Below, one piece after another: positions 1 to 7,916 of a stretch of 64,000 bases of DNA. Source of the DNA: Paludibacteraceae bacterium (GTDB lineage: Bacteria > Bacteroidota > Bacteroidia > Bacteroidales > Paludibacteraceae); contig JAGCWQ010000084.1 of the NCBI GenBank assembly GCA_017961765.1, forward strand, positions 19,431 to 83,430, given 5' to 3'. The notes under the pieces are model-generated. The model did no database searches, was not told where the DNA came from, and saw only the letters and a list, made by a program, of their open reading frames with translations. A program made the translations under genes and the position numbers. Every line of letters begins with the position of its first letter. The stretch's first letter is position 1.

Positions 1-141
1 GGTCATTACGTCAACGCCTTCCTGTAGCCGGGATACTTTCTCCCGGTCTTCATCCAAAAGGAAAATGTCGTGTTTCTCTTTCGACAACATTTTCGCCAAA
101 TGGGTTCCTACTTCTCCTGCGCCAGCTATTGTAATTTGCAT
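1..141 (-). CDS. trkA: TrkA-type K+ uptake NAD-binding protein (5' end only)
   Basis: Only the first 47 codons lie in the window; the rest runs off the left edge. The protein begins MQITIAGAGEVGTHLAKMLS and continues with an acidic LLDEDREKVSRLQ stretch. This is the start of a Rossmann fold: GxGxxG at residues 7-12, then the acidic end of beta-2 expected to bind the NAD ribose. The pattern is typical of the TrkA-N/RCK domain of peripheral potassium-uptake regulators, which usually pair with a TrkH pore encoded next door. The start is the ATG at 139-141, which opens directly into the first beta strand. The gene is divergent from the PAP2 gene and has a leader of about 190 nt with three predicted hairpins. 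A different RCK-domain protein is possible because only the N-terminus is visible. Confidence 0.8.
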   Translation of the reverse strand, partial: MQITIAGAGEVGTHLAKMLSKEKHDIFLLDEDREKVSRLQEGVDVMT

Positions 142-245
142 CTGTTTTCCCTTTAAATAGTCCCTTGGAAATTTGTTTTAAGATGCCCCCTTTTACGAGA
201 GCATGGAAACATATTGCCTCAGAATTTCATGTTTTGTTTACCTTC

Positions 246-326
246 GACTTTCCCCTTCGGGAAAACCGTCTCTTTGCTTTTGTAAAGCAGTAGCGAATCT
301 CAATACAAGGATTCCTTTGAGAATTC
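246..326 (-). promoter_or_regulatory. structured 5' leader of trkA (three hairpins)
   Basis: On the minus strand, between the putative -7 box and the trkA start, three inverted repeats follow one another. P1 at 326-295 pairs GAATTCTCAA with TTGAGATTC and has an inner AAGGA/TCCTT. P2 at 289-275 is TGCTTT-ACA-AAAGCA. P3 at 270-246 is a C/G-rich stem around a GAAG loop. I do not recognise an Rfam family; it does not fit my memory of the c-di-AMP (ydaO) consensus. A regulatory role is inference from length, position and structure. Confidence 0.4.
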
Positions 327-333
327 TGAACTG

Positions 334-341
334 CAAATGTA
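334..341 (-). promoter_or_regulatory. -7 box (TACATTTG) for trkA
   Basis: TACATTTG on the minus strand matches the Bacteroidota -7 consensus TAnnTTTG. No TTG sits at the ideal spacing upstream. Transcription would start near 327, at the foot of hairpin P1. Confidence 0.5.
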
Positions 342-462
342 GTTATATTTTTTAGAAAAGAGGTGAGAAAAGGCAAAAAGCGGAGGCTTTATTGACATGT
401 GTTAAAATTCCGTTTTGCGGAGCTGCTTGGACTTTCGTTTCGTTAAAAACAAACCCTCCATT

Positions 463-492
463 TTGTTCTTTTGGCATAATGGCTTATTTTTG
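463..492 (+). promoter_or_regulatory. promoter of PAP2 gene
   Basis: TTG at 463-465, exactly 19 bases, then TATTTTTG at 485-492: a full match to the Bacteroidota TTG-N19-TAnnTTTG promoter. The start codon follows 23 bases later. Confidence 0.8.
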
Positions 493-514
493 TGGAAAAT
501 AAATAATATTAGGA

Positions 515-1201
515 ATGGAACAGTTGTTGGCGGCGGACCGGGATTTAATGGTCTTTTTGAACTTAAGTGGCTCTCATACAAATTTTTGTGATGGTTTTAT
601 GTGGATGACTTCGCAGATTGCGGTTTGGGCTCCCGCCATCCTTTTCTTGTTGTATGTGCTCTATAAAACGAAGGGGAAACAGGCTTTGTGGATTGTCTTG
701 ATGATTGCTTTGGTTTTCCTTTTGTGCGACCAGATTTCCTCTTCCTTGCTCAAGCCATGGGTGGCGCGCCTTCGTCCGAGTCACGATCCGTTGGTGATGG
801 ATAGTTTGCAGTATGTGCGTGATTATCATGGTGGTCAGTTCGGATTTCCTTCTTCCCATGCTGCCAATTCGTTTGGATTCGCTGTCTTTACCTCCTTGCT
901 GTTCCGCTATCGGTTCTATACGGCGTTCTCTTTGTTGTGGGCTGCTGTTTGTGCCTATTCGCGTATTTACTTGGGCGTTCATTTCCCTGGGGATATATTG
1001 GTCGGTACACTTTTGGGCGTTTCTATCGGGTTCTTGTGCTATTTCTGCTATCGGAAATGGTTGGGCGATCCGTTCCGTTCTCCTAATTCCCTTTATACGA
1101 TATCAGGCTTCATGACGGCGGATTTGAACCGTCTCGTCTATTTGTTGATGGGCATATTCGTGGTCTTCGCCATCGTGGCTTTGACGCCTGTTTGGCAATG
1201 A
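515..1201 (+). CDS. PAP2-family membrane phosphatase
   Basis: A 228-residue integral membrane phosphatase of the PAP2 superfamily. All three signature motifs are present: K-x6-RP (K80, R87, P88), PSSH (112-115, the PSGH motif) and SR-x5-H-x3-D (R150, H156, D160). In this family H156 is the phosphoryl acceptor and H115 the general acid. Hydrophobic segments cover roughly residues 38-50, 58-75, 120-150 and 162-178, with a last helix near the C-terminus. The family dephosphorylates phosphatidate, undecaprenyl pyrophosphate or lipid A on the periplasmic side; the sequence alone does not choose among these. The gene has its own promoter and appears monocistronic. Confidence 0.88.
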   Translation: MEQLLAADRDLMVFLNLSGSHTNFCDGFMWMTSQIAVWAPAILFLLYVLYKTKGKQALWIVLMIALVFLLCDQISSSLLKPWVARLRPSHDPLVMDSLQYVRDYHGGQFGFPSSHAANSFGFAVFTSLLFRYRFYTAFSLLWAAVCAYSRIYLGVHFPGDILVGTLLGVSIGFLCYFCYRKWLGDPFRSPNSLYTISGFMTADLNRLVYLLMGIFVVFAIVALTPVWQ

Positions 1202-1297
1202 ATAGGTCGTTTCGTTTTGTCTTAGAAAGAGTCTATGTGGTGGGTGAAGGGCTGTTGATTGAAGAGAAGGCTGTAGCCCTCGTATTGACAGTATAAG

Positions 1298-1312
1298 GGG
1301 TGGCTTCCACCC
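1298..1312. repeat. perfect palindrome GGGTGG-CTT-CCACCC
   Basis: Six-base-pair inverted repeat with a three-base loop in the PAP2-tonB intergenic region. A related element lies 53 bases downstream. There is no T-run, so it is not a typical terminator. Confidence 0.6.
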
Positions 1313-1365
1313 ACGTGATTGCCGGCCGTGGCTGCCGGGCACTACGTATTTGGTTACTAACAAGG

Positions 1366-1380
1366 TTGGCTTCCAGCCAA
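1366..1380. repeat. perfect palindrome TTGGCT-TCC-AGCCAA
   Basis: Second six-base-pair inverted repeat with a three-base loop. It shares GGCTTCCA with the element at 1298-1312. A third, imperfect word (GTGGACTACAGCC) lies at 1491-1503. Confidence 0.6.
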
Positions 1381-1572
1381 TGGCGTGCAGGTGCTTTCTG
1401 AATACGAAAATTCCTTATGGCTCATTTCCCTTTTATAATGGGATTTCTGTTATACAAGAAATGTTAAATGAAATTTCCGTGGTTGAGAGGGTGGACTACA
1501 GCCTTTTATTTCTCTGAAAATTAGGCCGAGTGTTTTTGTGCTTTCGGAACGGTAGGTTAAGCAGTACCCAAC

Positions 1573-1601
1573 AAAAAAAAGGATGCCTTTCGACATCCTT
1601 T
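1573..1601 (-). terminator. intrinsic terminator of tonB
   Basis: On the minus strand, AAAGGATG and CATCCTTT pair around an 8-base loop, followed by a run of eight T. It lies about 20 bases past the tonB stop. Confidence 0.85.
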
Positions 1602-1620
1602 CTTTATGCTGCATAAGTGA

Positions 1621-2304
1621 TTACTGCAATTTGAACATAACAGGCAAAGTGTATTTAGTACGAACTGGCTTACCACTTTGTTTTCCTGGCTTCCATGCTG
1701 GCATGGATTGTACGACTCTGACAGCCTCTTTGTCCAAACTTTCGTGAACACCTCTCACTACTTGCACATCAACAATCTTACCGTCTTTGTTAACAACGAA
1801 CGAAACGGTAACACGACCTTTGATACCAGCCTCTTGAGCAATCGTTGGGTATTTGATGTTCTTTGCGAGATACTCCATCAATGCCTTGTCACCACCAGGG
1901 AATGAAGGTTTCTCCTCTACGATGGTAAAGATTTCCTCCACCTCTTCTTGCTCTTGTGGTTGCTCGACAACGGTAGGAATCTCTACGACTTGGTTGACAT
2001 CCTCACCCTTCATCTCTCTTGACTCAACAACCTCCTCGTTCTTTACAATTTCCAACACTTCGTTTACAACGGCTGCTGGTGGTGGCGGTGGTGGTGGCGG
2101 TGGAGTGTTCTGTTGAACTGTCTGTTGAACTACCTCCTCTTCGAATGCAGCCTCCTCCATCACTGTGGTCTCGACTTTCTTTACCTCAGTCTCTGTCCAT
2201 TCGAAACAGATGTACATAAAAGACAAGGCCAAGACCAAACCCAAGAGAACATAGGTCGTTCGCTTGTTCTCCAAGTCTGCTTTGGGTGATTTTTTAATTT
2301 CCAT
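1621..2304 (-). CDS. tonB: energy transducer TonB
   Basis: A 227-residue TonB that couples inner-membrane proton motive force to outer-membrane TonB-dependent (SusC-type) transporters. It has a short cytoplasmic N-terminus, one transmembrane helix at about residues 17-34, an acidic periplasmic linker and a run of nine prolines at 68-76. The C-terminal TonB domain spans roughly 135-227 and includes FPGGDKALMEYL, the IKGRVTVSFVVNKDG core and a final KYTLPVMFKLQ. The first ATG gives a normal N-in topology. ExbB/ExbD are not adjacent. It is monocistronic, with a -7 box upstream and a strong terminator. A second protein with only the TonB C-domain is encoded at 18260-18667. Confidence 0.93.
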   Translation of the reverse strand: MEIKKSPKADLENKRTTYVLLGLVLALSFMYICFEWTETEVKKVETTVMEEAAFEEEVVQQTVQQNTPPPPPPPPPAAVVNEVLEIVKNEEVVESREMKGEDVNQVVEIPTVVEQPQEQEEVEEIFTIVEEKPSFPGGDKALMEYLAKNIKYPTIAQEAGIKGRVTVSFVVNKDGKIVDVQVVRGVHESLDKEAVRVVQSMPAWKPGKQSGKPVRTKYTLPVMFKLQ

Positions 2305-2347
2305 CTTATATGTTTCTTAATTGTTACTTGTTTTCACTTTACGATGA

Positions 2348-2355
2348 CAAATGTA
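2348..2355 (-). promoter_or_regulatory. -7 box (TACATTTG) for tonB
   Basis: TACATTTG on the minus strand, 44 bases before the tonB ATG, matches TAnnTTTG. A -33 TTG is not at the ideal spacing. Confidence 0.6.
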
Positions 2356-2512
2356 AGATAAAAAAAGCAAAAAAAGGCTTTGTCTCTAGGGTTTTTTGAA
2401 AGAAAAAGTGTTGCTCTTAAAAAAAACTCTCTCTTGAAGAGAAAATTGGTGCCGTTTCTTGCTGTGAATCTATTCTTTGGGTTGTCTCGTGTTGAAAAGA
2501 TTCATTTTCGAC

Positions 2513-2559
2513 AAAAAATCCCGCAAATACTCCTTTGTCGGCATTTGCGGGATTTTTTT
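2513..2559 (-). terminator. terminator of the M49 peptidase gene
   Basis: AAAAAATCCCGCAAAT pairs with ATTTGCGGGATTTTTTT across a 15-base loop. A-runs and T-runs on both sides would let it work in either direction. It begins 2 bases past the peptidase stop. Confidence 0.88.
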
Positions 2560-2561
2560 GC

Positions 2562-4616
2562 TTAATTGAGGACAGGAAGGTGTGAATTTTCCTTTCCGTA
2601 TCGGAGCATTTGCTCTACATAGCCTTCGTCATACCGTACCTTGATGTCGGTGATTTCGCCTTCTGCGTTGAGGACAGGTTCGTAAACAGGGTTGACAAAG
2701 CCTTTGTAGGGTGCAAGATGCAATTTCGCGTAGCGGTCTTTGACCTCTTTGTGTAGCGCCTCATCCACTTTCACACCGTAGGTCTCGACGAGATTCTTGG
2801 CTCCCTCAAAGTCGCCTTCCGATTTGATTCGTTGAATCTCGGCAAGGAGTTGTCCTACCAAATTGCGCATCTTTTCGTAGTCGTTGATGACGACGAAGGT
2901 CTTTCCGTCTCGTTTTTTGAGTTCGACCACCTTCTCCGATGCTCCTTTTTCAAGAATCCAGCGGGCGATGAGTTGCCTGTTTCTCATGTGCGCTTCCTCG
3001 ATGTCGTTGCCGAGCTCGATTCGCATCAACTGGGTCATCAGCCCGTTCATCATGTAGCTGTAGTATTCAGCTTTGTAGGCTTCTTTGTTAGGAAGTAGTC
3101 CAAGTTCGACTAGTTTGTCGTCGGCTTCGTAGTAGAGTCCGAACAGGTCGGCACGAGCCTCTTCGATGGTGGCTCCGTAGGCGCGGAGGGCATCTTGGCT
3201 GACTCCTGGAAGCAATTGACCAGAACCGTGGCCGAGGCACTCGTGGAGGTCGGTGTGGATGTTGTCGGTGATGAATCCGTATTGGTTCATCCTGTCGATC
3301 TCCTCTTGGCTCCAAGCAAACTCCTCTTTGAATCCGTTGCCCTTGGCGGCCTTGTCGTAGGCATCAGTGATGTTCTCGATGGTCACGGACTTGGAACCGT
3401 GCAATTGTCTGATCCAGTTGCTGTTCGGAAGGTTGATGCCGATAGGCGTGGCTGGATAGCAGTCGCCCGCCAATATGGCTGTGGTGATGACTTTTGCGCT
3501 GACACCCTTCACTTGTGGCTTCTTGAACTGCTGTGCTACAGGGGAGTGGTCTTCGAACCATTGGGCGTTTTGGCTGATGATTTCGGTACGGCGGGTTGCC
3601 TCGATGTTTTTGAAATTGACGATGGATTCCCAGCTGGCCTTCAATCCGAGCGGGTCGCCATAGGTTTCGATGAATCCGTTGACGAAGTCGATGCGTGAAT
3701 CTTGGTCTTTCACCCAAAGGATGCTGTAATCGTCGAATGTTTTCAGGTCTCCAGTGTGGTAGAACTCAATGAGCTTTTCGATGACAGCCTTTTGTTTGTC
3801 GTTCTCTGCCACATCTTTAGCTTTCTCCAACCAGAAGAGGATCTTCTCGATGGCGGCGGTGTACATGCCTCCGACCTTCCAGGTCTTTTCTACGAGTTTC
3901 CCGTTCTCCTTGGTCAGCTTGCTGTTGAGTCCGTAGGAGATTGGGGTGGCATCGGTCGTGTCGCGCATGGCGTCGTAGAAGGCATCCACCTCTTTCTCAG
4001 TCACGTTTTCGTAGTAGTTGTTGGCTGACGAGGTGATGAGGTCGGCTCCCTCAGCCTGGTTGACCCGTTTGGCGTAGAGGGTAGTGTCGAATATGACGGG
4101 AGCGATGGTTTCGAGTAATTTCTTCTTGTCGTTTCCGTAGGCTTGCAGAGGCAGCAACGAGTCGTTGGTCTGCATGAGTGCCTCTTGGAAGAATTTCTCC
4201 GAAAAGTCGGGGCGGAACTTGTCGGTGGCGTAGTGGTGATGGATACCGTTGGAGAACCACACCCGCTTCAAGTAGATCTCCAGTGCCTTAAACTCTTCCG
4301 AATCCTTGTTGGGATAGCTTTCGTAGATGCCTTCCAATGTCTTTCGGATGGTGAGGTTGTATTTGTTGTTTTGGTCGAAGAGGATATCCCTTCCTTCCAA
4401 TGCGGCTTGCGAGAGGAAATAAACCAATTTTTTCTGGTTGAGGCTGAGTTCCTCAAATCCGGGTACTTTGTATCGCAGCACCTCTAAATCGGCGAATTTA
4501 TCGACGGAGTAGCAGAACTGCTCTTCTTCGGGAGTAGGGAGGTTGGTGTTGTTTCCTCCGCCTCCACATGCGAATAAAAGATATGTCATGGATGATAAAA
4601 TTAATAATTTCTTCAT
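2562..4616 (-). CDS. dipeptidyl peptidase III-like M49 metallopeptidase lipoprotein
   Basis: A 684-residue zinc exopeptidase of family M49, which releases dipeptides from the N-terminus of peptides. The zinc motif HECLGH is at 458-463, with the second motif EEARAD at 485-490; H458, H463 and E486 are the expected ligands and E459 the catalytic base. The N-terminus MKKLLILSSMTYLLFAC-GGGG is a lipoprotein signal with the lipidated Cys at residue 17, so the enzyme should sit in the periplasm or on the outer membrane. Length is near the usual 650-750. It lies 36 bases downstream of a secreted protein of unknown function in the same direction, probably one transcript. Substrates are presumably peptides being scavenged; this is inference. 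Confidence 0.92.
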   Translation of the reverse strand: MKKLLILSSMTYLLFACGGGGNNTNLPTPEEEQFCYSVDKFADLEVLRYKVPGFEELSLNQKKLVYFLSQAALEGRDILFDQNNKYNLTIRKTLEGIYESYPNKDSEEFKALEIYLKRVWFSNGIHHHYATDKFRPDFSEKFFQEALMQTNDSLLPLQAYGNDKKKLLETIAPVIFDTTLYAKRVNQAEGADLITSSANNYYENVTEKEVDAFYDAMRDTTDATPISYGLNSKLTKENGKLVEKTWKVGGMYTAAIEKILFWLEKAKDVAENDKQKAVIEKLIEFYHTGDLKTFDDYSILWVKDQDSRIDFVNGFIETYGDPLGLKASWESIVNFKNIEATRRTEIISQNAQWFEDHSPVAQQFKKPQVKGVSAKVITTAILAGDCYPATPIGINLPNSNWIRQLHGSKSVTIENITDAYDKAAKGNGFKEEFAWSQEEIDRMNQYGFITDNIHTDLHECLGHGSGQLLPGVSQDALRAYGATIEEARADLFGLYYEADDKLVELGLLPNKEAYKAEYYSYMMNGLMTQLMRIELGNDIEEAHMRNRQLIARWILEKGASEKVVELKKRDGKTFVVINDYEKMRNLVGQLLAEIQRIKSEGDFEGAKNLVETYGVKVDEALHKEVKDRYAKLHLAPYKGFVNPVYEPVLNAEGEITDIKVRYDEGYVEQMLRYGKENSHLPVLN

Positions 4617-4652
4617 TTTTTTATTGTTGTGTTTTGTATATCGTAAATTGAC

Positions 4653-5471
4653 TTATTTGTCGTTTTTGGCGTCGATGTTCTCCACCATGGTCCATTTCCC
4701 CTTTTTCAGCTCGAAGGCATCGTAGGTGAAGTCCGGGCCGTAGTAGGAGTATATTTTGTTGTAGATGGGTTCGGACGGAACCAAGTGGTCGAAGACGATG
4801 CGTTTCTGTTTGGCTTCGTAGTTCAAGTTCACCTTGGCGTCAGAACTATATTCGAGGATGAAACGGTGTTGCGTCCTTCCTTTCGGTTTGAGGACGGTTT
4901 TCCCGAAGTTGGGGCGTCCCTTTTTGTCGAAGTCAACGGGTTCGATCAATTTGTAGGAAGAGGCGGCGTTGTTTCCTCCCCATCCCAGTAGGATGTAATA
5001 GTCTCCTTTGCTGACATGTATGGCTTTGTAGTAGAGTGCGCCGTACCAATCGCCAGCCGGGATCCGTTGTCCCGTACCAGGGACGCGGGCTTTCCTTTTG
5101 GTCACGAGCCTTGTGGCGGTCAACTCCTTTTTCGACGTTTTGTATTGGATGAGGCCGCCGTATCCGAATGTCTTGTCGTTGAGCGGGTAGAGCCAGGTGT
5201 AGAAGCGGGCTTTCTCGTCGTCGGAGGTGACTTTTCCCATGTATTTTAGTTTGTCGAACGGATAGTTGAAAGATTCCGGGAGTTGGAGGATCTCCATCAG
5301 GTCCGTCTCAATCTTTTGGCTGATGGTTTGCTTCTCCAGATCGTCTTCCGAAGCTTTCAATGAGTCGAAGAGAGCGACGAGGGTTTGCTCCTTGGTTGCG
5401 ATGTCCGTTTGTCCGAAGGCACACAGCGGCAGTAGCAGGATGAAACCTATTTTTAAGATTGTTGCTCTCAT
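4653..5471 (-). CDS. secreted protein of unknown function
   Basis: A 272-residue protein starting MRATILKIGFILLLPLCAFGQ, a clean signal peptide. An in-frame ATG ten codons upstream (5499-5501) would add polar residues before it and looks less likely. The mature part is soluble and mixed alpha/beta, with a helical N-terminal section (KEQTLVALFDSLKASEDDLEKQT), then a region with FYTWLYPLNDKTFGYGGLIQY, YYILLGWGGNN and YNKIYSYYGPDFTYDAFELKKGKW. It resembles conserved Bacteroidales periplasmic proteins, but I cannot name a family or function. It precedes the M49 peptidase gene by 36 bases, so co-expression is likely. Confidence 0.75.
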   Translation of the reverse strand: MRATILKIGFILLLPLCAFGQTDIATKEQTLVALFDSLKASEDDLEKQTISQKIETDLMEILQLPESFNYPFDKLKYMGKVTSDDEKARFYTWLYPLNDKTFGYGGLIQYKTSKKELTATRLVTKRKARVPGTGQRIPAGDWYGALYYKAIHVSKGDYYILLGWGGNNAASSYKLIEPVDFDKKGRPNFGKTVLKPKGRTQHRFILEYSSDAKVNLNYEAKQKRIVFDHLVPSEPIYNKIYSYYGPDFTYDAFELKKGKWTMVENIDAKNDK

Positions 5472-5501
5472 AATCCTATTGTTTGTTTGATTCAATTGCA
5501 A

Positions 5502-5814
5502 AATACGGAATTTTTAATCAGAAAGAGTGTTTAGATAGGTTATAAAATGGAGAAGATTCCTAAAAATTCACAGTTTTTATATAAAAAACGATAGTCTGTT
5601 TTCTCTCTGTTCTCATTTGGACAAATATCCATTCTGCATATTGGATGGAGGTCGCCTTGGGAATGAAAGCGCAGTCTCCTAATCTGCGTTCCCCCTCTTC
5701 GTATTAACTGATGGCGCCAGCGGGATAATCGGTTACTATAAGTTCAGCCTAACCATCGATCAGGAAACATTATCTTTAAGGCCCAAAATCGGTTGTTGCT
5801 TAGCTAATTGAGCC
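5502..5814. other. intergenic region, one GC-rich hairpin, no gene
   Basis: About 310 bases upstream of the secreted-protein gene and beyond the sigma-factor terminator. A double stem at 5659-5693 (GGGAA/TTCCC enclosing CGCAG/CTGCG) is the only obvious structure. Its loop contains CTCCTAA, like an Arg(CCU) anticodon loop, but no T-arm or acceptor stem is present. No clear promoter was found. Confidence 0.5.
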
Positions 5815-5850
5815 TAAAAAAGAAAGGGGCAGTGACCTGTCCCTTTCTTG
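5815..5850 (-). terminator. terminator of the ECF sigma factor gene
   Basis: On the minus strand, AAGAAAGGG and CCCTTTCTT pair around a 12-base loop and are followed by a short T-tract. It lies 30 bases past the stop. Confidence 0.8.
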
Positions 5851-5879
5851 TGAACCCTTATTTATGCTGGTTCGTTGTG

Positions 5880-6470
5880 TTAATACTCTAGTGAAATTTT
5901 GTTTTCTTCCGCCATCCTTCTGATATTCAGCAAGGCATAGCGCATACGACCCAAAGCCGTGTTGATGCTCACGCCCGTCATGTCTGCTATCTCCTTGAAG
6001 GAGAGATCTTCGAAGAACCTCATCTTCAGAACCTCTTTTTGGTTCTCAGGCAAGTGTTCCACCAATTTCACGATGTCTGCGAATACTTGGTCGCGAACCA
6101 TGTCGTATTCTATGCTGTCATCGTAAAGTTTGCAGTCATTGAAGAGGTCCACATCGGAATCTTCATTGGAGATTGTGTTTTCACTTTTATCTCTTCTGAA
6201 GCAGTCGATGATGAGATTATGGGAAATACGCATAATCCATGCGATGAATTTACCCTTCTCCGTGTATCGACCTTGTTTGATGGTCGTAATAGCCTTGACA
6301 AATGTCTCTTGGAAGAGGTCGTTTGCTAAATCTCTGTCCTTGACGGCAAGGTAAATGTAAGAAAACACCTTGTTTTTATGCCTTGATAACAACAAGTCAA
6401 ACGCCTCATTGACATCTTGGGCATACAATGCAACCAACTCTTCGTCGGTCAATGTCTCTAACGCTTCCAT
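5880..6470 (-). CDS. ECF-type RNA polymerase sigma factor (sigma-70 family)
   Basis: A 196-residue two-domain extracytoplasmic-function sigma factor. Region 2 covers about residues 20-95, with the core-binding DLANDLFQETFVKAITTI and the -10-reading IMRISHNLIIDCFRRDK. Region 4 covers about 135-190, with LPENQKEVLKMRFFEDLSFKEIADMTGVSINTALGRMRYALLNIRR, a classic helix-turn-helix. There is no anti-sigma factor or SusCD operon next to it, so it looks like a stand-alone envelope-stress (RpoE-like) or housekeeping ECF factor, not a polysaccharide-locus regulator. The start MEALETLTDEEL matches the usual N-terminus. The target regulon cannot be read from this window. Confidence 0.92.
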   Translation of the reverse strand: MEALETLTDEELVALYAQDVNEAFDLLLSRHKNKVFSYIYLAVKDRDLANDLFQETFVKAITTIKQGRYTEKGKFIAWIMRISHNLIIDCFRRDKSENTISNEDSDVDLFNDCKLYDDSIEYDMVRDQVFADIVKLVEHLPENQKEVLKMRFFEDLSFKEIADMTGVSINTALGRMRYALLNIRRMAEENKISLEY

Positions 6471-6595
6471 TTCCTTTTTTGTTTAAATGTTCAAAAAAGT
6501 AAGTGTCGTCTATAGGCCTGTCTGTTTTAGTTAATAATTGTGTTAATTCTGAGATTTTCCCCGTTTGGCTCACCGCTTTGGAGGTTGTCTCTCTG

Positions 6596-6603
6596 CAAAT
6601 GTA
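6596..6603 (-). promoter_or_regulatory. -7 box (TACATTTG) for the sigma factor gene
   Basis: Minus-strand TACATTTG 126 bases upstream of the ATG, giving a leader of about 120 nt. The -33 element is weak. Confidence 0.5.
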
Positions 6604-6733
6604 TGTTATTTTAATCGGAATTTGTTTCCTCTTTGACGGGAAATTTTTCGATTTATGTTGCATAACATATAATCTGCCCTAAAATAGCCCCTGGGGAGGG
6701 GCGTTGGAAGGGATGATCTTTGAAACGGCCTTT

Positions 6734-7702
6734 TTATTCGAAGCGCATATCCTCTTCGATCTTAAATCCGCGGAGGAAATCTTCTGTGGAGAGGCGCTTC
6801 TTGCCAGGAATCTGCAACTCTTTTATGCGAAGGAATCCGTTGGCGGTGGCTATGTCGAGGAACTTCTTTCCGTCGGTCTTGATGCTTCCGGGTTGGAGTT
6901 TTTCTCCGCCGTCCACAATCTCGGTTGCATATATCTTCGTGGAGAGAATCTCCTTGCTTGTCTTGAGGTTGCACCATGCGGCAGGGTAAGGGGAGAGGCC
7001 TCTGACCAAGTTGTGTATGCTCCTTGCTTCTTGGTTGAAGTCGATTTTGCAAGTCTCCTTGAAAATTTTTGGAGCGGGTTTGAGTTCCGATACCGATTGG
7101 TATAGTTCCTCTTGCGGCTTGGGTTTTACTGTGCCTTCGATGATGGCGTTGACAGTCTCCAAGATGAGTTCGCAACCCTTGTACATCAGTTTGTCGTGGA
7201 TGGTGCCGGCGTTGTCTTCGTCTAGGATGGGCACCCTCTCTTGTTGGATGATTTTGCCCGTGTCGATCTCATGCGTGAGGAAGAAGGTCGTCACGCCGGT
7301 CTCTTTCTCTCCGTTGATGACTGCCCAGTTGATAGGAGCTGCACCTCGATATTGGGGCAGGAGTGAGGCGTGCAGGTTGAAGGTGCCAAGAGGCGGCATG
7401 GCCCATACCACTTCAGGCAACATTCTGAAAGCTACGACAATTTGCAAATCGGCTTTCAATGCCCGCAATTCCTCAACGAACTGTTCGTCCTTCAGCTTTT
7501 CTGGCTGTAGGAGGTGTAGCCCTTGCTCCAAGGCGTAGTTTTTTACAGGTGAGTATTGGATCTTGTGCCCTCTTCCTGCGGGTTTGTCTGGCATCGTGAT
7601 GACTCCCACAATGTTGAATCCGTTTTCGTGGAGGACTTTCAATGGCTCGACAGCGAAGTCGGGCGTTCCCATATATACGATTTTTAAGTCTTTCTTATCC
7701 AT
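6734..7702 (-). CDS. fmt: methionyl-tRNA formyltransferase
   Basis: Transfers a formyl group from 10-formyl-THF to initiator Met-tRNA. The protein of 322 residues begins MDKKDLKIVYMGTPDFAVEPL. The open frame extends to 8020, but the extension overlaps amtB and has no homology, so the ATG at 7700-7702 is chosen; it sits 72 bases downstream of a good promoter. Catalytic residues are present: N109, H111 (in NLHASLLPQYRG) and D147 (HEIDTGK), matching E. coli N106, H108 and D144. The C-terminal OB-like domain (about 210-315) includes the LSPYPAAWC and LQIPGKKRLS segments. Length is normal. It is followed by the divergently oriented tail region of no gene, and appears monocistronic. Confidence 0.96.
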   Translation of the reverse strand: MDKKDLKIVYMGTPDFAVEPLKVLHENGFNIVGVITMPDKPAGRGHKIQYSPVKNYALEQGLHLLQPEKLKDEQFVEELRALKADLQIVVAFRMLPEVVWAMPPLGTFNLHASLLPQYRGAAPINWAVINGEKETGVTTFFLTHEIDTGKIIQQERVPILDEDNAGTIHDKLMYKGCELILETVNAIIEGTVKPKPQEELYQSVSELKPAPKIFKETCKIDFNQEARSIHNLVRGLSPYPAAWCNLKTSKEILSTKIYATEIVDGGEKLQPGSIKTDGKKFLDIATANGFLRIKELQIPGKKRLSTEDFLRGFKIEEDMRFE

Positions 7703-7773
7703 AAAATGAAGTGTCGAATTAGAGGAATGAGCCTCAACCCTAATTCTTATATTGAGTTGTACGTTTTTGTTTG

Positions 7774-7805
7774 CGAAGGTACTCTTATTTTTCGATTTGG
7801 GCAAA
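7774..7805 (-). promoter_or_regulatory. promoter of fmt
   Basis: Minus strand: TTTG (7805-7802), 20 bases, then TACCTTCG (7781-7774), a one-base variant of TAnnTTTG. The fmt ATG is 72 bases downstream, which supports the short start. Confidence 0.6.
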
Positions 7806-7868
7806 TGGGGAGTCAGGTGGATAGCCTCAAATTCTGTTGTGCTACATGGAATCTTATGTAGCAACAAA

Positions 7869-7893
7869 GGGCGCACCTTACGTAGATGCGCCC
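7869..7893 (-). terminator. probable terminator of amtB
   Basis: GGGCGCA and TGCGCCC pair around an 11-base loop, 24 bases past the amtB stop. The minus-strand tail is TTTGTTG, a poor T-run, so efficiency is uncertain. Confidence 0.6.
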
Positions 7894-7916
7894 TCAGGTT
7901 GGTTATTTCCTTTTTT

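Larger units (their letters stand above)
1204..1556. other. intergenic region with small palindromes
   Basis: No gene is supported here. The stretch between the PAP2 stop and the tonB terminator holds two perfect 6-bp inverted repeats with 3-nt loops (listed separately) and related GTGG/GGCT-containing words. I see no promoter. Confidence 0.5.

Noticed and set aside
246..341. c-di-AMP (ydaO) riboswitch upstream of trkA
   Set aside because: The conserved ydaO core as I remember it is not found; kept only as an unassigned structured leader.
5659..5693. Possible tRNA-Arg(CCU): loop CTCCTAA in a stem
   Set aside because: Only the anticodon-like hairpin is present, with a mismatch at its top; no T-arm (GTTCRANNC), D-arm or acceptor stem could be fitted around it.
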